Source: JAFGJU01 sp964570935 (GTDB taxonomy: Bacteria > Eisenbacteria > RBG-16-71-46 > JAFGJU01). Taken from it: a stretch of DNA of 64,000 nt. The translations under genes and the position numbers were made by a program. This document shows positions 7,102-15,879 of this stretch, one piece after another. The notes under the pieces are model-generated. The model had not been told where the DNA came from, ran no database searches, and saw only the letters and a list, made by a program, of their open reading frames with translations. Numbering within the stretch: position 1 is the stretch's first letter; the number at the start of each line of letters is the position of its first letter. The DNA is taken from positions 17,388 through 81,387 of the forward strand of contig CAZMZP010000050.1 of assembly GCA_964570935.1 (NCBI GenBank). The letters are read 5' to 3'.

Positions 7102-8196
7102 CTACTCCAACAGCTCTTCGCACACGTCGTGCGTGCTGCCGCAGGCAGGCCGGGCTGCGCGCGCCTCTTCCGTGGCCCGCCGTCCGGCGCCCACGACCCT
7201 GTTCCTGCCGGCCCTCTTTGCGCTGAACAGCGCGCCGTCCGCCGACTCCAGCAGAGCTCCGATGGTCTTGCCGTCTTCGGGATAGGTCGCGGCGCCTATG
7301 CTGCAGCTTATCTCGCCGCAACGCACCTCGGGGAAAATCTGAGTGACCACCGCAGACCGGATCCTCTCCGCAAGCACGAGGGCCCCTTCCTTCGGCGTCT
7401 GCGGCAGTATTATCAGAAACTCGTCTCCCCCGTACTTGGCCACGGTGTCGATGCTTCTTGCCGTCACCTTGATGACGGCCGCCAGCTGCTTCAACACCGT
7501 GCTGCCCTTGAGATGTCCAAACTTGTCATTATAATCTTTCAGGTGGTCCACGTCCAGCATTAGAACGGAGAAGAACTGGCGGAACCGCGACGCCCTGTCC
7601 AGCTCCTTGTGCAGAGCGTCCTTGAGGAACCGAAAATTGAACACCTGCGTGAGCTCGTCGGTGACGGCCTGTTCCTGCACCTGCGCGTACAGCTTGGCGC
7701 TTTCGATCGCCATTGCGGTCTGATTGGCCAGCACGCTCAGAACGCCCAGTTCGGCTTCGCTGAACGTGGCGGTGCCCAGCTTGTTCACCGCTATCAGGAC
7801 TCCCAGCACATTCTCCCGCGCCTTCAGCGGCGCGCAGATGCAGCCGCCGGTGCTGGGTGCTCGCGGCCCCTCGAGCTCCGGCCTCGGCTCGTCCGACACC
7901 CGGGGTATCAGGACGGCCTTACCCTCCATCATCACCCACCACGCAATGCCCCTCTCCCCGGTGCGCTCGTAGCGCTCCATCGGCGCTTCCGCCCCGTCCG
8001 CCCTTCTCCGCTTCGCGTACTTCACGACGACCCCGTTTTCCAAGGTGATCAGGAAGACCGCTTCGGCCCCCAGCACCTCCAGGGCGCAGGAAAGCACCTT
8101 GGAAAAGGTCATTCTCCTGTCCAAGCCGGCAGTAATCAGACCCGTGATTTCCACCAGGGTGTTAAGGAATTTTTCTTCACGAAGCACAGAACTCAT
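7102..8196 (-). CDS. GAF-GGDEF diguanylate cyclase
   Basis: This 364-residue soluble protein has an N-terminal GAF sensor domain (about residues 10-170) and a C-terminal GGDEF domain that should make cyclic di-GMP. The active-site loop is intact (YGGDEF, residues 255-260). An inhibitory RxxD site (RSID) stands exactly five residues before it, so product feedback is expected. It is the first gene of the exopolysaccharide operon and lies about 60 bases downstream of a sigma-54 promoter, which ties c-di-GMP production to polysaccharide output. I chose the ATG at 8196 (GGGGCACGAAGG upstream); one at 8217 is also open. The GAF ligand is unknown. Confidence 0.92.
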   Translation of the reverse strand: MSSVLREEKFLNTLVEITGLITAGLDRRMTFSKVLSCALEVLGAEAVFLITLENGVVVKYAKRRRADGAEAPMERYERTGERGIAWWVMMEGKAVLIPRVSDEPRPELEGPRAPSTGGCICAPLKARENVLGVLIAVNKLGTATFSEAELGVLSVLANQTAMAIESAKLYAQVQEQAVTDELTQVFNFRFLKDALHKELDRASRFRQFFSVLMLDVDHLKDYNDKFGHLKGSTVLKQLAAVIKVTARSIDTVAKYGGDEFLIILPQTPKEGALVLAERIRSAVVTQIFPEVRCGEISCSIGAATYPEDGKTIGALLESADGALFSAKRAGRNRVVGAGRRATEEARAARPACGSTHDVCEELLE

Positions 8197-8255
8197 CCTT
8201 CGTGCCCCTAACCGCATGAAAATGCACCGTTCCGCACTGAACCGACGTTGAGAAA

Positions 8256-8271
8256 AGCAAGTTCTATGCCA
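8256..8271 (-). promoter_or_regulatory. Sigma-54 (-24/-12) promoter of the GGDEF-exopolysaccharide operon
   Basis: The minus strand reads TGGCATAGAACTTGCT. It has GG and GC spaced by 10 bases and the full TTGCT -12 element, and it shares its first eight bases with the flp promoter. It lies immediately after the stop of the small membrane protein gene and about 60 bases before the GGDEF start. The expected initiation point is near 8245. Confidence 0.75.
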
Positions 8272-8272
8272 G

Positions 8273-8602
8273 TTACTCTGGAGAGGACTTCGTGAGGATT
8301 TCCCGTAAGAGGGGTCGCACCACCCTGAGCAGAACGACCAGGATTACGGCGACCATGGCGGCCGGCACAAACCACAGGTCGCCGAGGTCAATGTGTCCGA
8401 CGCGTAGCATCCCGAAGAACTTGAACAGGGCGTATACCAGCGCCACCACCAGCACAACCGCAAGACCCAGCGAGACGCTCTTGCTGGCTGTCTGAGCCCT
8501 GCGGCGGCGGGACTCCGCCAACCCGGGCCACGCGGCTGCACCCCCCGTCCCGCGGCGAGCCGACGGCCTGGGAAAGTTGCGGCGCCTGTCCTCCAGTCTC
8601 AT
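8273..8602 (-). CDS. Small membrane protein of unknown function
   Basis: This 109-residue protein has a strongly basic, arginine-rich N-terminal 35 residues, then two predicted membrane helices (about residues 43-65 and 77-96) joined by a short loop containing an HIDLGDLW segment, and a short charged tail. I do not recognise the family. It begins 15 bases after the M28 peptidase gene, so the two are probably cotranscribed. It ends immediately before the sigma-54 promoter of the next operon. The composition and position allow a role in membrane anchoring or export, but nothing in the sequence demonstrates one. Confidence 0.6.
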   Translation of the reverse strand: MRLEDRRRNFPRPSARRGTGGAAAWPGLAESRRRRAQTASKSVSLGLAVVLVVALVYALFKFFGMLRVGHIDLGDLWFVPAAMVAVILVVLLRVVRPLLREILTKSSPE

Positions 8603-8617
8603 GTCACACTCCGCGCG

Positions 8618-10795
8618 TCAGCGCACAACGGCGAACCTGCCCAGACTCACTTTTTCGCTTCCGCCGTCGTACACCCGGAGCCGGTACGCGTAAACTCCGG
8701 CAGCCAGCCCCGCGTCCGACGTGATCGCGACCAGGTCTATCTCGTTGTCGCCGCCCGTTTCCAGCGCCACGACCCCGCACGACCCGTCCCTGCAACCCCC
8801 TACTCGTCTCCCGGCCAAATCGTACAGGTCCAGCCGTATGCCGCCGGCTTCCTTCGTCAGGAAGAACCTCAGTTTCCCTCCGGCGCCGCCGGGTCTCATC
8901 GGGTTCGGAAACACAAACGAGTACCGCACGGACAGAGACGTCGAGGCCACGACCAGCCTCGTCCATGCCTTGTTGTTCGACAGGTTGGTCTCTCCGGCTC
9001 CCGCGTCCACCACGATGTAGATGGCGTGCTCGCCCACGTCACTTTCCCCCAGCAGCCAGTAAAACGGCTCCACCACCGGGCTCGCCCCCGACGGGACCTC
9101 CCCCTCCATCAACCGCTCTCCCACCAGTGCGCCGCCGGCGGCCGGGTCGCCGTCATACACCCGGACGTAGACTGAAAGGGACTCCGCGGCAGAGCCGCCC
9201 ACGTTATGGAAGCTGGGCACTATCGTCAGCACTTGTCCGCTTACCGCCCTCTTGACCGGCAGGGCCGAGCCCTCGACTCTGAATTCGAGGTCGCCGGACT
9301 GCACTTCCAGATCCCACGGGTCGCTCGTCGCGGCGAAATAAGCCAGGCTGGCCGCGCCCACCGAAGCGACCTTCGTGCACAGGTCGAAGTCCAACTTGTC
9401 TTCCGTGTCGTATATCGTGTGATAGTACGGGTACAGAGGCGGCAGAGAGGAGTGTTCAAAGAAGTGGACGGCGTCGTATCCTTTCACCCAGAACGACGAG
9501 TGGTCGCTCGCGTCGTGCACGCCGTCTATCGTCACCAATCCGACGCGCAACCCGATGCTGTCGTACAGAGCCTCCGACACCGCTGCCACGTGGTCCGACA
9601 GCCATGCCGACGAGTTGTTCGTGCGGAGGAAAGTGCTGTCGGCCGAGCCACGGAACCCGTGCATGTCGAAGTTCAGCACGCCTATGATGTTGGACCCAAG
9701 AGTGTCGTTCTGCCCGGCGTAGGCCTTACTCCCGTACAGGCCCTGTTCTTCCGCGCAGAACAGCACGTACTCTATGTCGAAATCGAACTCGAGGCCGCTG
9801 AGCGCCCTGGCGCATTCCAGCACGCTGGCTATCCCGGTGCCGTTGTCGTCCGCGCCCGGCGCCGGGTCAATGTCTCCGCGCCAGTACTGGCCCGGCTCCG
9901 AGTAGGTCGTCCTGTTGCCGGTGTCATCGTAGTGCGCGCATACGACGAACTTCCCGCTGCCCGGCATCTTCCCTGGAACAAGTCCCACCACGTTGTACAG
10001 TAGGGTGTCCACACCGAAGATCCGGACGGGGAACCCGTGAAGGGAATCTTTTCCCCCTCCTCCCATCGCAGTCTTCAGCCTCTCGCGGAGCATGTGCGGA
10101 ATCCATGCCGCTTCGCGCCGGAACGTGTAGCGGCTTCTGAGCTCGCTCGTGGAGTCGTCCACGCTTACCCAGTGCACGATCGCCCTCACGGAGTCGGCGC
10201 TCACTGTGCCCGCCGCCTGCCTCATTAACTCCAGCTTCTCGGACGAGATCGCGGACCGGCCGGCCGCTCGCGCCGCCAGGGTCGCGGGTATTCTCTGCAA
10301 CAGAAGCGCACGCGATTCCACTCTCTCAGGCAGCGGCACCATCGAGAACACGAACCGCGCCAGGCGCTCCTCCTGACCCTCGCGCATCCCCAGCAGGTAC
10401 ACCCCCTCCTGCCGCAGCCGCGTGAGCCTGCCGCACCCGGCGATCGAATCCAGTGCCGCCCCCGCGCTCGGCACCACCAGCCACTGTCCTACGCCCGGCT
10501 CCAGAGTGTCCACCACGTCGAGACCCGGAAAGCGCGCCCGCAGCTGCGGCAAGACCGATTCCGGCACCTGAACTATGGCCGAGCCGCCGTGGGAGTACCT
10601 GACCGCGCCGCCAAAGGCGGCCACGCTCTCAAGGCCGGCCTCGTCCCGCCACTCGACCATCACCAGCAGCCCCGGCCGTCCGCCGTCCGCTCCCGCCGCC
10701 GCTGCGACCCAGGCCGCCGCGAGCACGGCCGCGACGCAGAACGAACGCCACAGCGCGCTGCGCCCCGGCGCTCGCATCGAGGGACTGACGCTCAT
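8618..10795 (-). CDS. Secreted M28-family zinc metallopeptidase with CARDB and FlgD-like C-terminal domains
   Basis: This exported protein of 725 residues has an N-terminal signal sequence (hydrophobic stretch about residues 17-36) and a propeptide-like region of about 230 residues. The M28 aminopeptidase domain (about 265-490) has its co-catalytic zinc ligands visible: His288 in CAHYDDT, Asp316 in PGADDNG, Glu349/350 in CAEEQG, Asp377 in NFDMHG and His459 in YYHTIYDT. A CARDB-like adhesion domain follows. The C-terminal region, with VFPNPMRPGG and LYDLAGRRVGG, is the FlgD-Ig/T9SS-like beta domain frequent in FCB bacteria. I chose the ATG at 10795, because a start at 10810 would put the ribosome site inside the tRNA gene. 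Confidence 0.9.
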   Translation of the reverse strand: MSVSPSMRAPGRSALWRSFCVAAVLAAAWVAAAAGADGGRPGLLVMVEWRDEAGLESVAAFGGAVRYSHGGSAIVQVPESVLPQLRARFPGLDVVDTLEPGVGQWLVVPSAGAALDSIAGCGRLTRLRQEGVYLLGMREGQEERLARFVFSMVPLPERVESRALLLQRIPATLAARAAGRSAISSEKLELMRQAAGTVSADSVRAIVHWVSVDDSTSELRSRYTFRREAAWIPHMLRERLKTAMGGGGKDSLHGFPVRIFGVDTLLYNVVGLVPGKMPGSGKFVVCAHYDDTGNRTTYSEPGQYWRGDIDPAPGADDNGTGIASVLECARALSGLEFDFDIEYVLFCAEEQGLYGSKAYAGQNDTLGSNIIGVLNFDMHGFRGSADSTFLRTNNSSAWLSDHVAAVSEALYDSIGLRVGLVTIDGVHDASDHSSFWVKGYDAVHFFEHSSLPPLYPYYHTIYDTEDKLDFDLCTKVASVGAASLAYFAATSDPWDLEVQSGDLEFRVEGSALPVKRAVSGQVLTIVPSFHNVGGSAAESLSVYVRVYDGDPAAGGALVGERLMEGEVPSGASPVVEPFYWLLGESDVGEHAIYIVVDAGAGETNLSNNKAWTRLVVASTSLSVRYSFVFPNPMRPGGAGGKLRFFLTKEAGGIRLDLYDLAGRRVGGCRDGSCGVVALETGGDNEIDLVAITSDAGLAAGVYAYRLRVYDGGSEKVSLGRFAVVR

Positions 10796-10815
10796 CGTGG
10801 ACCCATCCATTCATA

Positions 10816-10892
10816 TGGCGCGCCCGAAAGGACTCGAACCTTCGGCCTGCAGATCCGGAGTCTGCCGCTCTATCCAACTGAGCTACGGGCGC
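10816..10892 (-). tRNA. tRNA-Arg (anticodon CCG)
   Basis: The minus strand folds into a full cloverleaf of 77 nt including an encoded CCA. The acceptor arms are GCGCCCG and CGGGCGC. The anticodon arm is GCAGA-CTCCGGA-TCTGC, giving anticodon CCG (reads CGG), and the T arm contains GGTTCGAGTCC. It lies between recN and the M28 peptidase, with only 22 bases between it and the recN stop, and no separate promoter is obvious. Confidence 0.97.
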
Positions 10893-10914
10893 GCCTATTG
10901 TCTTGAGATCCGCC

Positions 10915-12639
10915 TCAGGCCCTGTCTCCGGCCTGGGCCGAGGCGTATTCCAACATCTCCCTGGCCTGCCTGAGCGTCACCTGAGAGGCATTGTCTCCTG
11001 CCAGCATGCGGGCAAGCTCCTCCACTCTGTCCTTCTTGCCCAGAGCCCTGGCAGTGCCGAACGTCCTTCCCGCGTCCACTTCCTTGGACACGAAGAAATG
11101 AACGTCACCCAGTGACGCTATCATGGGTATGTGTGTAATGCATATTATCTGTTTTGCGGCTGAGAGCGCCTTCAATTTTTCGCCCACCACCCTGGCCACT
11201 TTTCCGCCGATGCCGGCGTCCACTTCGTCGAACACCATCAGCTCCACGTCGTCAGCCTTGACCAGCACCGTTTTCAAGGCCAGCATTATCCGGGACACCT
11301 CTCCGCCGGAGGCGATTCGCACCAGCGGCCGCAGTTCCTCTCCCACGTTGGGCGAAATCAGGAACTCCACGTCGCCGGCGCCCCTCGAGGTCACTTTGAC
11401 GTTCTTCCCCTCGATTTGGACGTCGCCGGTGTCGTCCCGTTCCAGTTCAATCCGGACCACAAACTGCGTGCCTTTCATGCCCAACCCGGCCAGCTCCTTC
11501 CGGACGTCCCTTTCCAACCTGGCGGCGGACGTCCTCCTTTTCTCCAGCAGGCTCACCGAAAGCCTCTCCAGCTCACGGGCGTCGCGCGCTATGTCCGCCT
11601 CCAGCGCCTCCGTGGTCTCGGATCCCGAGTCCAGTGCGGAAAGCCGGGCGCGCAAGCTCTCTCCCTCCCTGAGCACGTCGGCCACACCGCCGTTGTGTTT
11701 CTTCCTGAGCCTCCCTATCAACGAGAGTCTCGTCTCCACCTCGTCCAGCCTGCCGGGCGAGAACTCCAGCGAGCGCAGGTACTGAGCCAAAGCCCGCCCC
11801 GCCTCGGCAACGACGATCTCCGCGTCTGCCAGCTCCGATACCAGCTCCGACAGCTTCGGGTCTATCTCGGAGGCGGCCCTTATCGCCCTCGTCGCTCTGG
11901 AAAGCCTGCCGGCGCACGAGAGCTCGTCTTCGCACAGGAGGTCGCCGGCCTCCTTCACGTTCGAGGAGAGTTTCTCGAAGTTCTGCAGCACCTTCCTCTC
12001 CTCCTCCAGCTTCTCCTCCTCACCCTCCGTCAGTCTTGCGGCGTCTATCTCCGCCAGCTGGAACCTCATGTAGTCCGCCTGCGACTCGGCCTCCCGCGTC
12101 TGCGCCAGGAAAGACTCCAGTCGTGACTTCGCCTCCCGGAGACGCACGCAACCCTCCCACACCTTCTGCCTCAGCTCTCTGTGCCCGCCGTAGGAGTCCA
12201 GGAACTCAACGTGCGTGCTCCTGTCCAGAAGCGACTGGTGTTCGTGCTGGCCGTGGAAGTCGACCAGGAAATCCCCGACTCTCTTGAGAACGCTCACAGG
12301 AACCGGCTCGCCGTTGATGTGCGCGCGAGTGCGTCCGTCCGCCGACACCTCGCGCTTCACCACGACCTCGCCGCCGGCGTCCCGCACGCCCGCGGCCTCC
12401 AGCATGCGCGCGACCCCGCTCTTTCGGCCGGTCTCGAACACGCCGGTCACCGCGGCCGACTTTTCGCCGCTCCTCACCATCTCGCCGCCGGCCTTCTCGC
12501 CCACGAGCATGCCTATGGCTCCGACGATGATCGACTTCCCAGCGCCAGTCTCGCCCGTGAGCACGTTCAGCCCCGGGCCGAACTCGAGCGACAGCTCCTT
12601 CACGACTGCCAGTCCGCTTATAGTGAGCTCCCTCAGCAC
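10915..12639 (-). CDS. recN: DNA repair protein RecN
   Basis: This 574-residue SMC-like ATPase is recruited early to double-strand breaks. The N-terminal Walker A is LTGETGAGKSIIVGA, and two long coiled-coil arms (about residues 150-370) flank the middle. The C-terminal half has the ABC signature region (SGGEVSRIMLALK) and Walker B (ELMVFDEVDAGIGG), followed by the RecN-type ICITHIPMIAS. I chose GTG at 12639, with AGGGGAA about eight bases upstream; this avoids overlap with the NAD kinase gene. It is the last gene of a long operon that includes nadK and dxs, the common xseA-xseB-ispA-dxs-nadK-recN order. Confidence 0.95.
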   Translation of the reverse strand: MLRELTISGLAVVKELSLEFGPGLNVLTGETGAGKSIIVGAIGMLVGEKAGGEMVRSGEKSAAVTGVFETGRKSGVARMLEAAGVRDAGGEVVVKREVSADGRTRAHINGEPVPVSVLKRVGDFLVDFHGQHEHQSLLDRSTHVEFLDSYGGHRELRQKVWEGCVRLREAKSRLESFLAQTREAESQADYMRFQLAEIDAARLTEGEEEKLEEERKVLQNFEKLSSNVKEAGDLLCEDELSCAGRLSRATRAIRAASEIDPKLSELVSELADAEIVVAEAGRALAQYLRSLEFSPGRLDEVETRLSLIGRLRKKHNGGVADVLREGESLRARLSALDSGSETTEALEADIARDARELERLSVSLLEKRRTSAARLERDVRKELAGLGMKGTQFVVRIELERDDTGDVQIEGKNVKVTSRGAGDVEFLISPNVGEELRPLVRIASGGEVSRIMLALKTVLVKADDVELMVFDEVDAGIGGKVARVVGEKLKALSAAKQIICITHIPMIASLGDVHFFVSKEVDAGRTFGTARALGKKDRVEELARMLAGDNASQVTLRQAREMLEYASAQAGDRA

Positions 12640-12652
12640 CGCTGGCGTTCCC

Positions 12653-13516
12653 CTAGCGCTTGGCCAGACCACCCCAGCCCAGCTTTGTCCTCAGTACCTC
12701 GTAGAAAGACTTCTTCCCCGAACAGACGAGCAGCGTCGTCTCCGGGGCCCGCCTGAACACTATTCTCTCGTCGTGGCTCAGCTCCCGGCCTTCCTGACCG
12801 TCTATGGTCAGCGCCACGTCGGTCTTTCCTGACAGCACCTCCACGGTCAGCTCCTCGTCCTTCGAGAATATGAGCGGCCTCACCGCCAGCGTGTGCGGGC
12901 AGATGGGAGTGGCGATGAGAGCCTGTATCGTGGGCTTTACGATAGGCCCTCCGGCCGACAGCGAGTACGCAGTCGAGCCCGTCGGCGTGGACACTATCAG
13001 GCCGTCGGCCAGGAAAGTCCCGACATACTGGCCGGAGATGCACAGGTCGAGCTGCATCGCTCTCGAAAATGCCGACTTGTTTATGACGGCGTCGTTCAGG
13101 CACACGTAGCGGGAGTTGACGGAGCCCGAGCTTCCCTCGACCACCGCCTCTATCATCATCCTCTCCTCCACCTGGCAGTCGCCTCTCTGCATCCGCTCCA
13201 GCGCCGGTATGACTTCGGCAGCGGACAACTCAGTCAGGAACCCGAGACCACCCAGGTTCACTCCCAGGACCGGAATCCGCAGCCGGCACGCGTGCCTCGC
13301 CACCGAGAGAAGCGTTCCGTCCCCTCCCAGCGCCACGAGCAAGTCGCAGTCCGGCGGCAGGTCCGCCAGCCCGAAGCCCGTCCTGCCTTCCAGCGCGGCT
13401 ATCTCCTTCTCGAACGACACCGCCACGCCCCGCTTCTCCAGCCACGCCGCTATCTCTCCGGCCACGAGGCCCGAATTCTCCTTGCGCACGTTCGCGACCA
13501 GACCTACGTGTTTCAT
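12653..13516 (-). CDS. nadK: NAD kinase
   Basis: This 287-residue ATP/polyphosphate-dependent NAD kinase makes NADP. The diagnostic motifs are LVALGGDGTLLSVAR (the GGDGT nucleotide site), NLGGLGFLTE, and the glycine-rich PTGSTAYSLSAGGPI in the C-terminal beta domain. The length is typical of the bacterial enzyme. The ATG at 13516 overlaps the dxs stop as ATGA, so translation is coupled to dxs. NADP supply next to the isoprenoid enzyme DXS is a common arrangement across bacteria and is probably historical rather than specifically regulatory. Confidence 0.96.
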   Translation of the reverse strand: MKHVGLVANVRKENSGLVAGEIAAWLEKRGVAVSFEKEIAALEGRTGFGLADLPPDCDLLVALGGDGTLLSVARHACRLRIPVLGVNLGGLGFLTELSAAEVIPALERMQRGDCQVEERMMIEAVVEGSSGSVNSRYVCLNDAVINKSAFSRAMQLDLCISGQYVGTFLADGLIVSTPTGSTAYSLSAGGPIVKPTIQALIATPICPHTLAVRPLIFSKDEELTVEVLSGKTDVALTIDGQEGRELSHDERIVFRRAPETTLLVCSGKKSFYEVLRTKLGWGGLAKR

Positions 13517-15399
13517 GTGTCTCTTTCGGCCTCCAACCAGGTTGACACCGCGCCGGCTATGCCCTCGCCGGTCAGCCCGAGGCGCGCCAGCAGCGCCGGC
13601 CTGCCCGCGTGCTCGACGAAGGCGTCGGGTATCCCCAGCCGTTTCGCCTTTACGCAGGTGCGCTCCCGCTCCAGGCATTCAAGCACGCCCGAACCGAAAC
13701 CGCCGGCCAGCGACCCCTCTTCAACAGTCACGATTCTACCGCATTCCTCCGCCGCGCGGCTGATGGCCGCCGCGTCCAGCGGCTTTGCGAATCTCGCGTT
13801 GATGACGGTCGCCTCAACACCCCTCTCGGAAAGGAGACGCGCCGCCTCCATGCACGGGTTCACCATGGAACCGATCGCGCAGAGCGCCACGTCCTTGCCC
13901 CGCCGCAACACCTCCGCCCGGCCGACCGGAATCTCCGCTACGGCCGCCCGCGTGTCGCTGCCCGCCCCCTCCGACCGGGGGAACCGGATGGCCACCGGCC
14001 CGACGCAGGACCTGACAGCTGTGTACAGCATGTCCCGCAGCTCCCGTTCGTCCTTGGGCGCCATGACCGTCAGACCCGGAATGGCCCTCAGGTAGACCAG
14101 GTCGAGGCAGCCGTGGTGCGTCGGCCCGTCCGGTCCGACGACGCCCGCACGGTCCACCACAAACAGAACTTTCAAGTTCTGCAGAGCCACGTCGTGCACC
14201 AGATGGTCGAAACCCCTCTGGAGGAAAGTCGAATAGATGGCCACTACCGGCACAAGGCCTCTGGTCGCAAGGCCGGCCGCGAACGTGACCGCGTGCCCTT
14301 CCGCCATGCCCACGTCGAAGAACCGGCCGGGGAACTTCTCGGCGAACTGCGCCAAGCCCGTGTTGTCCTTCATCGCGGCCGTGACGGCGACCACGTTGTC
14401 GAACCGGGTGCCGATTTCCACCATCGAGCTGCCGAACACGTCCGTGTATGTCGGGAACGCGGACTTCCTCTCCTCCGTCCCCGTGACCTTGTCGAAGGCG
14501 CCTATTCCGTGGAACTGGCAGGCGTTCTGTTCGGCGAACCGGTAGCCCTTGCCCTTCGTCGTGAGCGTGTGGAGTATTACAGGCACTCGCACTTCCTTCA
14601 GCTGCCTCAGGACCGAGACCAGGTCCGGCAGCGCGTGGCCGTCTATCGGACCGTAGTACTTGAACCCCAGTTCCTCGAAAATGGTGCCCGGAACGATGAG
14701 ACCCTTTACACTCTCGGTCACTCTGCCTGCCAGGTACCTCGCGTGGCGGCCCAAGTAAGGAATACGACCCAGAAACTCCCAGAGATTGGCCTCGAACTTC
14801 CGGTAAGTCGGCGCGGTTATCAGTCGGGTCATGTACTTTGCCAGCGCTCCCACGTTGTGGGAGATGGACATCTTGTTATCGTTGATTATGACTATCAGGC
14901 GCTTGCCCAGACCGCCGGCCTGGTTGAGCCCCTCGAACGACAGCCCGCCGGTGAGAGCCCCGTCCCCTATCACGGCCACCACGTGGAAGTCCTGGCCCAT
15001 GGCGTCCCTGGCGCAGCTCATGCCCAGCGCGGCGGAGATGGACGTGCTGCCGTGGCCGGTGCCGAAGGCGTCGTGCTCGCTCTCCGAGGGCCTAGGGAAC
15101 CCGCTCAACCCGCCGTCCTGCCGGAGCGTCTGGAACCTGTCCCGCCTCCCGGTCAGGAGCTTGTGGGCGTAGGCCTGATGTCCAACGTCCCACACTATCC
15201 GGTCTCTCGGAGAGTCAAACACGTAGTGTATGGCAACGGCCAGCTCGACGGCCCCGAGGCTCGGGGCGAGGTGGCCGCCGGTGCACGAAACAACGGAGAT
15301 GATCTTCTCCCGTATCTCGGACGCGAGCTCGGTCAGCTCCGGAATTGTGAGACGCTTCAAGTCGTCCGGTCCGCCGACCCGGTCCAGAATCTTGCTCAA
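13513..15399 (-). CDS. dxs: 1-deoxy-D-xylulose-5-phosphate synthase
   Basis: This thiamine-diphosphate enzyme of 628 residues condenses pyruvate and glyceraldehyde 3-phosphate in the first step of the MEP isoprenoid pathway. The TPP-binding motif GDGALTGG and the conserved SHNVG/HDAFGTGHGSTSISAALG segments are present in the first half. The transketolase-like second domain contains AEGHAVTFAAGLA. I chose TTG at 15399 because GGGGAGGGA lies six bases upstream; a GTG at 15435 has no ribosome site. It follows ispA and a PAP2-like gene; ispH is far away at 62 kb, so the MEP genes are split. Confidence 0.95.
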   Translation of the reverse strand: MSKILDRVGGPDDLKRLTIPELTELASEIREKIISVVSCTGGHLAPSLGAVELAVAIHYVFDSPRDRIVWDVGHQAYAHKLLTGRRDRFQTLRQDGGLSGFPRPSESEHDAFGTGHGSTSISAALGMSCARDAMGQDFHVVAVIGDGALTGGLSFEGLNQAGGLGKRLIVIINDNKMSISHNVGALAKYMTRLITAPTYRKFEANLWEFLGRIPYLGRHARYLAGRVTESVKGLIVPGTIFEELGFKYYGPIDGHALPDLVSVLRQLKEVRVPVILHTLTTKGKGYRFAEQNACQFHGIGAFDKVTGTEERKSAFPTYTDVFGSSMVEIGTRFDNVVAVTAAMKDNTGLAQFAEKFPGRFFDVGMAEGHAVTFAAGLATRGLVPVVAIYSTFLQRGFDHLVHDVALQNLKVLFVVDRAGVVGPDGPTHHGCLDLVYLRAIPGLTVMAPKDERELRDMLYTAVRSCVGPVAIRFPRSEGAGSDTRAAVAEIPVGRAEVLRRGKDVALCAIGSMVNPCMEAARLLSERGVEATVINARFAKPLDAAAISRAAEECGRIVTVEEGSLAGGFGSGVLECLERERTCVKAKRLGIPDAFVEHAGRPALLARLGLTGEGIAGAVSTWLEAERDT

Positions 15400-15444
15400 C
15401 TGCCGTCCCTCCCCGTCACGCGCCCCGCGCCGCACCCAGCCGCA

Positions 15445-15879
15445 TCAAAACCACGCAAGCGCGTACAGTATGCCTATGGCGGCGCCCACGAACACCTCGA
15501 ACGGAGTGTGGCCCAGAAGCTCCAGCAGCTTCTCCTCCCTGGCCTTCTTCAGATGTTCGTGAACGAGCCGGTTCAGGATGGTGGCCTGCCTGCCCGCCGC
15601 GCGCCTCAGACCTGCCGCGTCGAACATCACGATGAAGCTGAAAAAGGCGGTCACCTGAAAAATCAGCGAACCGTAACCCTGCACGTTGCCAACGGCCGTC
15701 GAAAGCGCGCACACCGCCGCCGAGTGGGAGCTCGGCATCCCGCCGGTCTGGACGAATCTCTTGAAATTGAGATCCTTCTCCTTGAGCCAGAAGGCCACGC
15801 CCTTGACGACCTGCACGAGAAGCCCGCAGCTGCACGCCACCAGGACCGGGCTGTCTTGCATCATCTCGCTCACATTCAT
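15445..15879 (-). CDS. Divergent PAP2 family (DUF212) membrane protein
   Basis: This 144-residue integral membrane protein belongs to the divergent PAP2 group (YuiD/DUF212). It carries the phosphatase-like signatures TGGMPSSHSA (about residues 45-54), MFDAAGLRRAAGRQA (84-98) and LLGHTPFEVFVGA (121-133), which correspond to the three conserved PAP2 motifs. Four hydrophobic segments are visible. The family may act on polyprenyl or lipid pyrophosphates, which would suit its place between the prenyl diphosphate synthase and dxs; the activity is not established. Its start overlaps the stop of ispA by four bases (ATGA). Confidence 0.88.
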   Translation of the reverse strand: MNVSEMMQDSPVLVACSCGLLVQVVKGVAFWLKEKDLNFKRFVQTGGMPSSHSAAVCALSTAVGNVQGYGSLIFQVTAFFSFIVMFDAAGLRRAAGRQATILNRLVHEHLKKAREEKLLELLGHTPFEVFVGAAIGILYALAWF

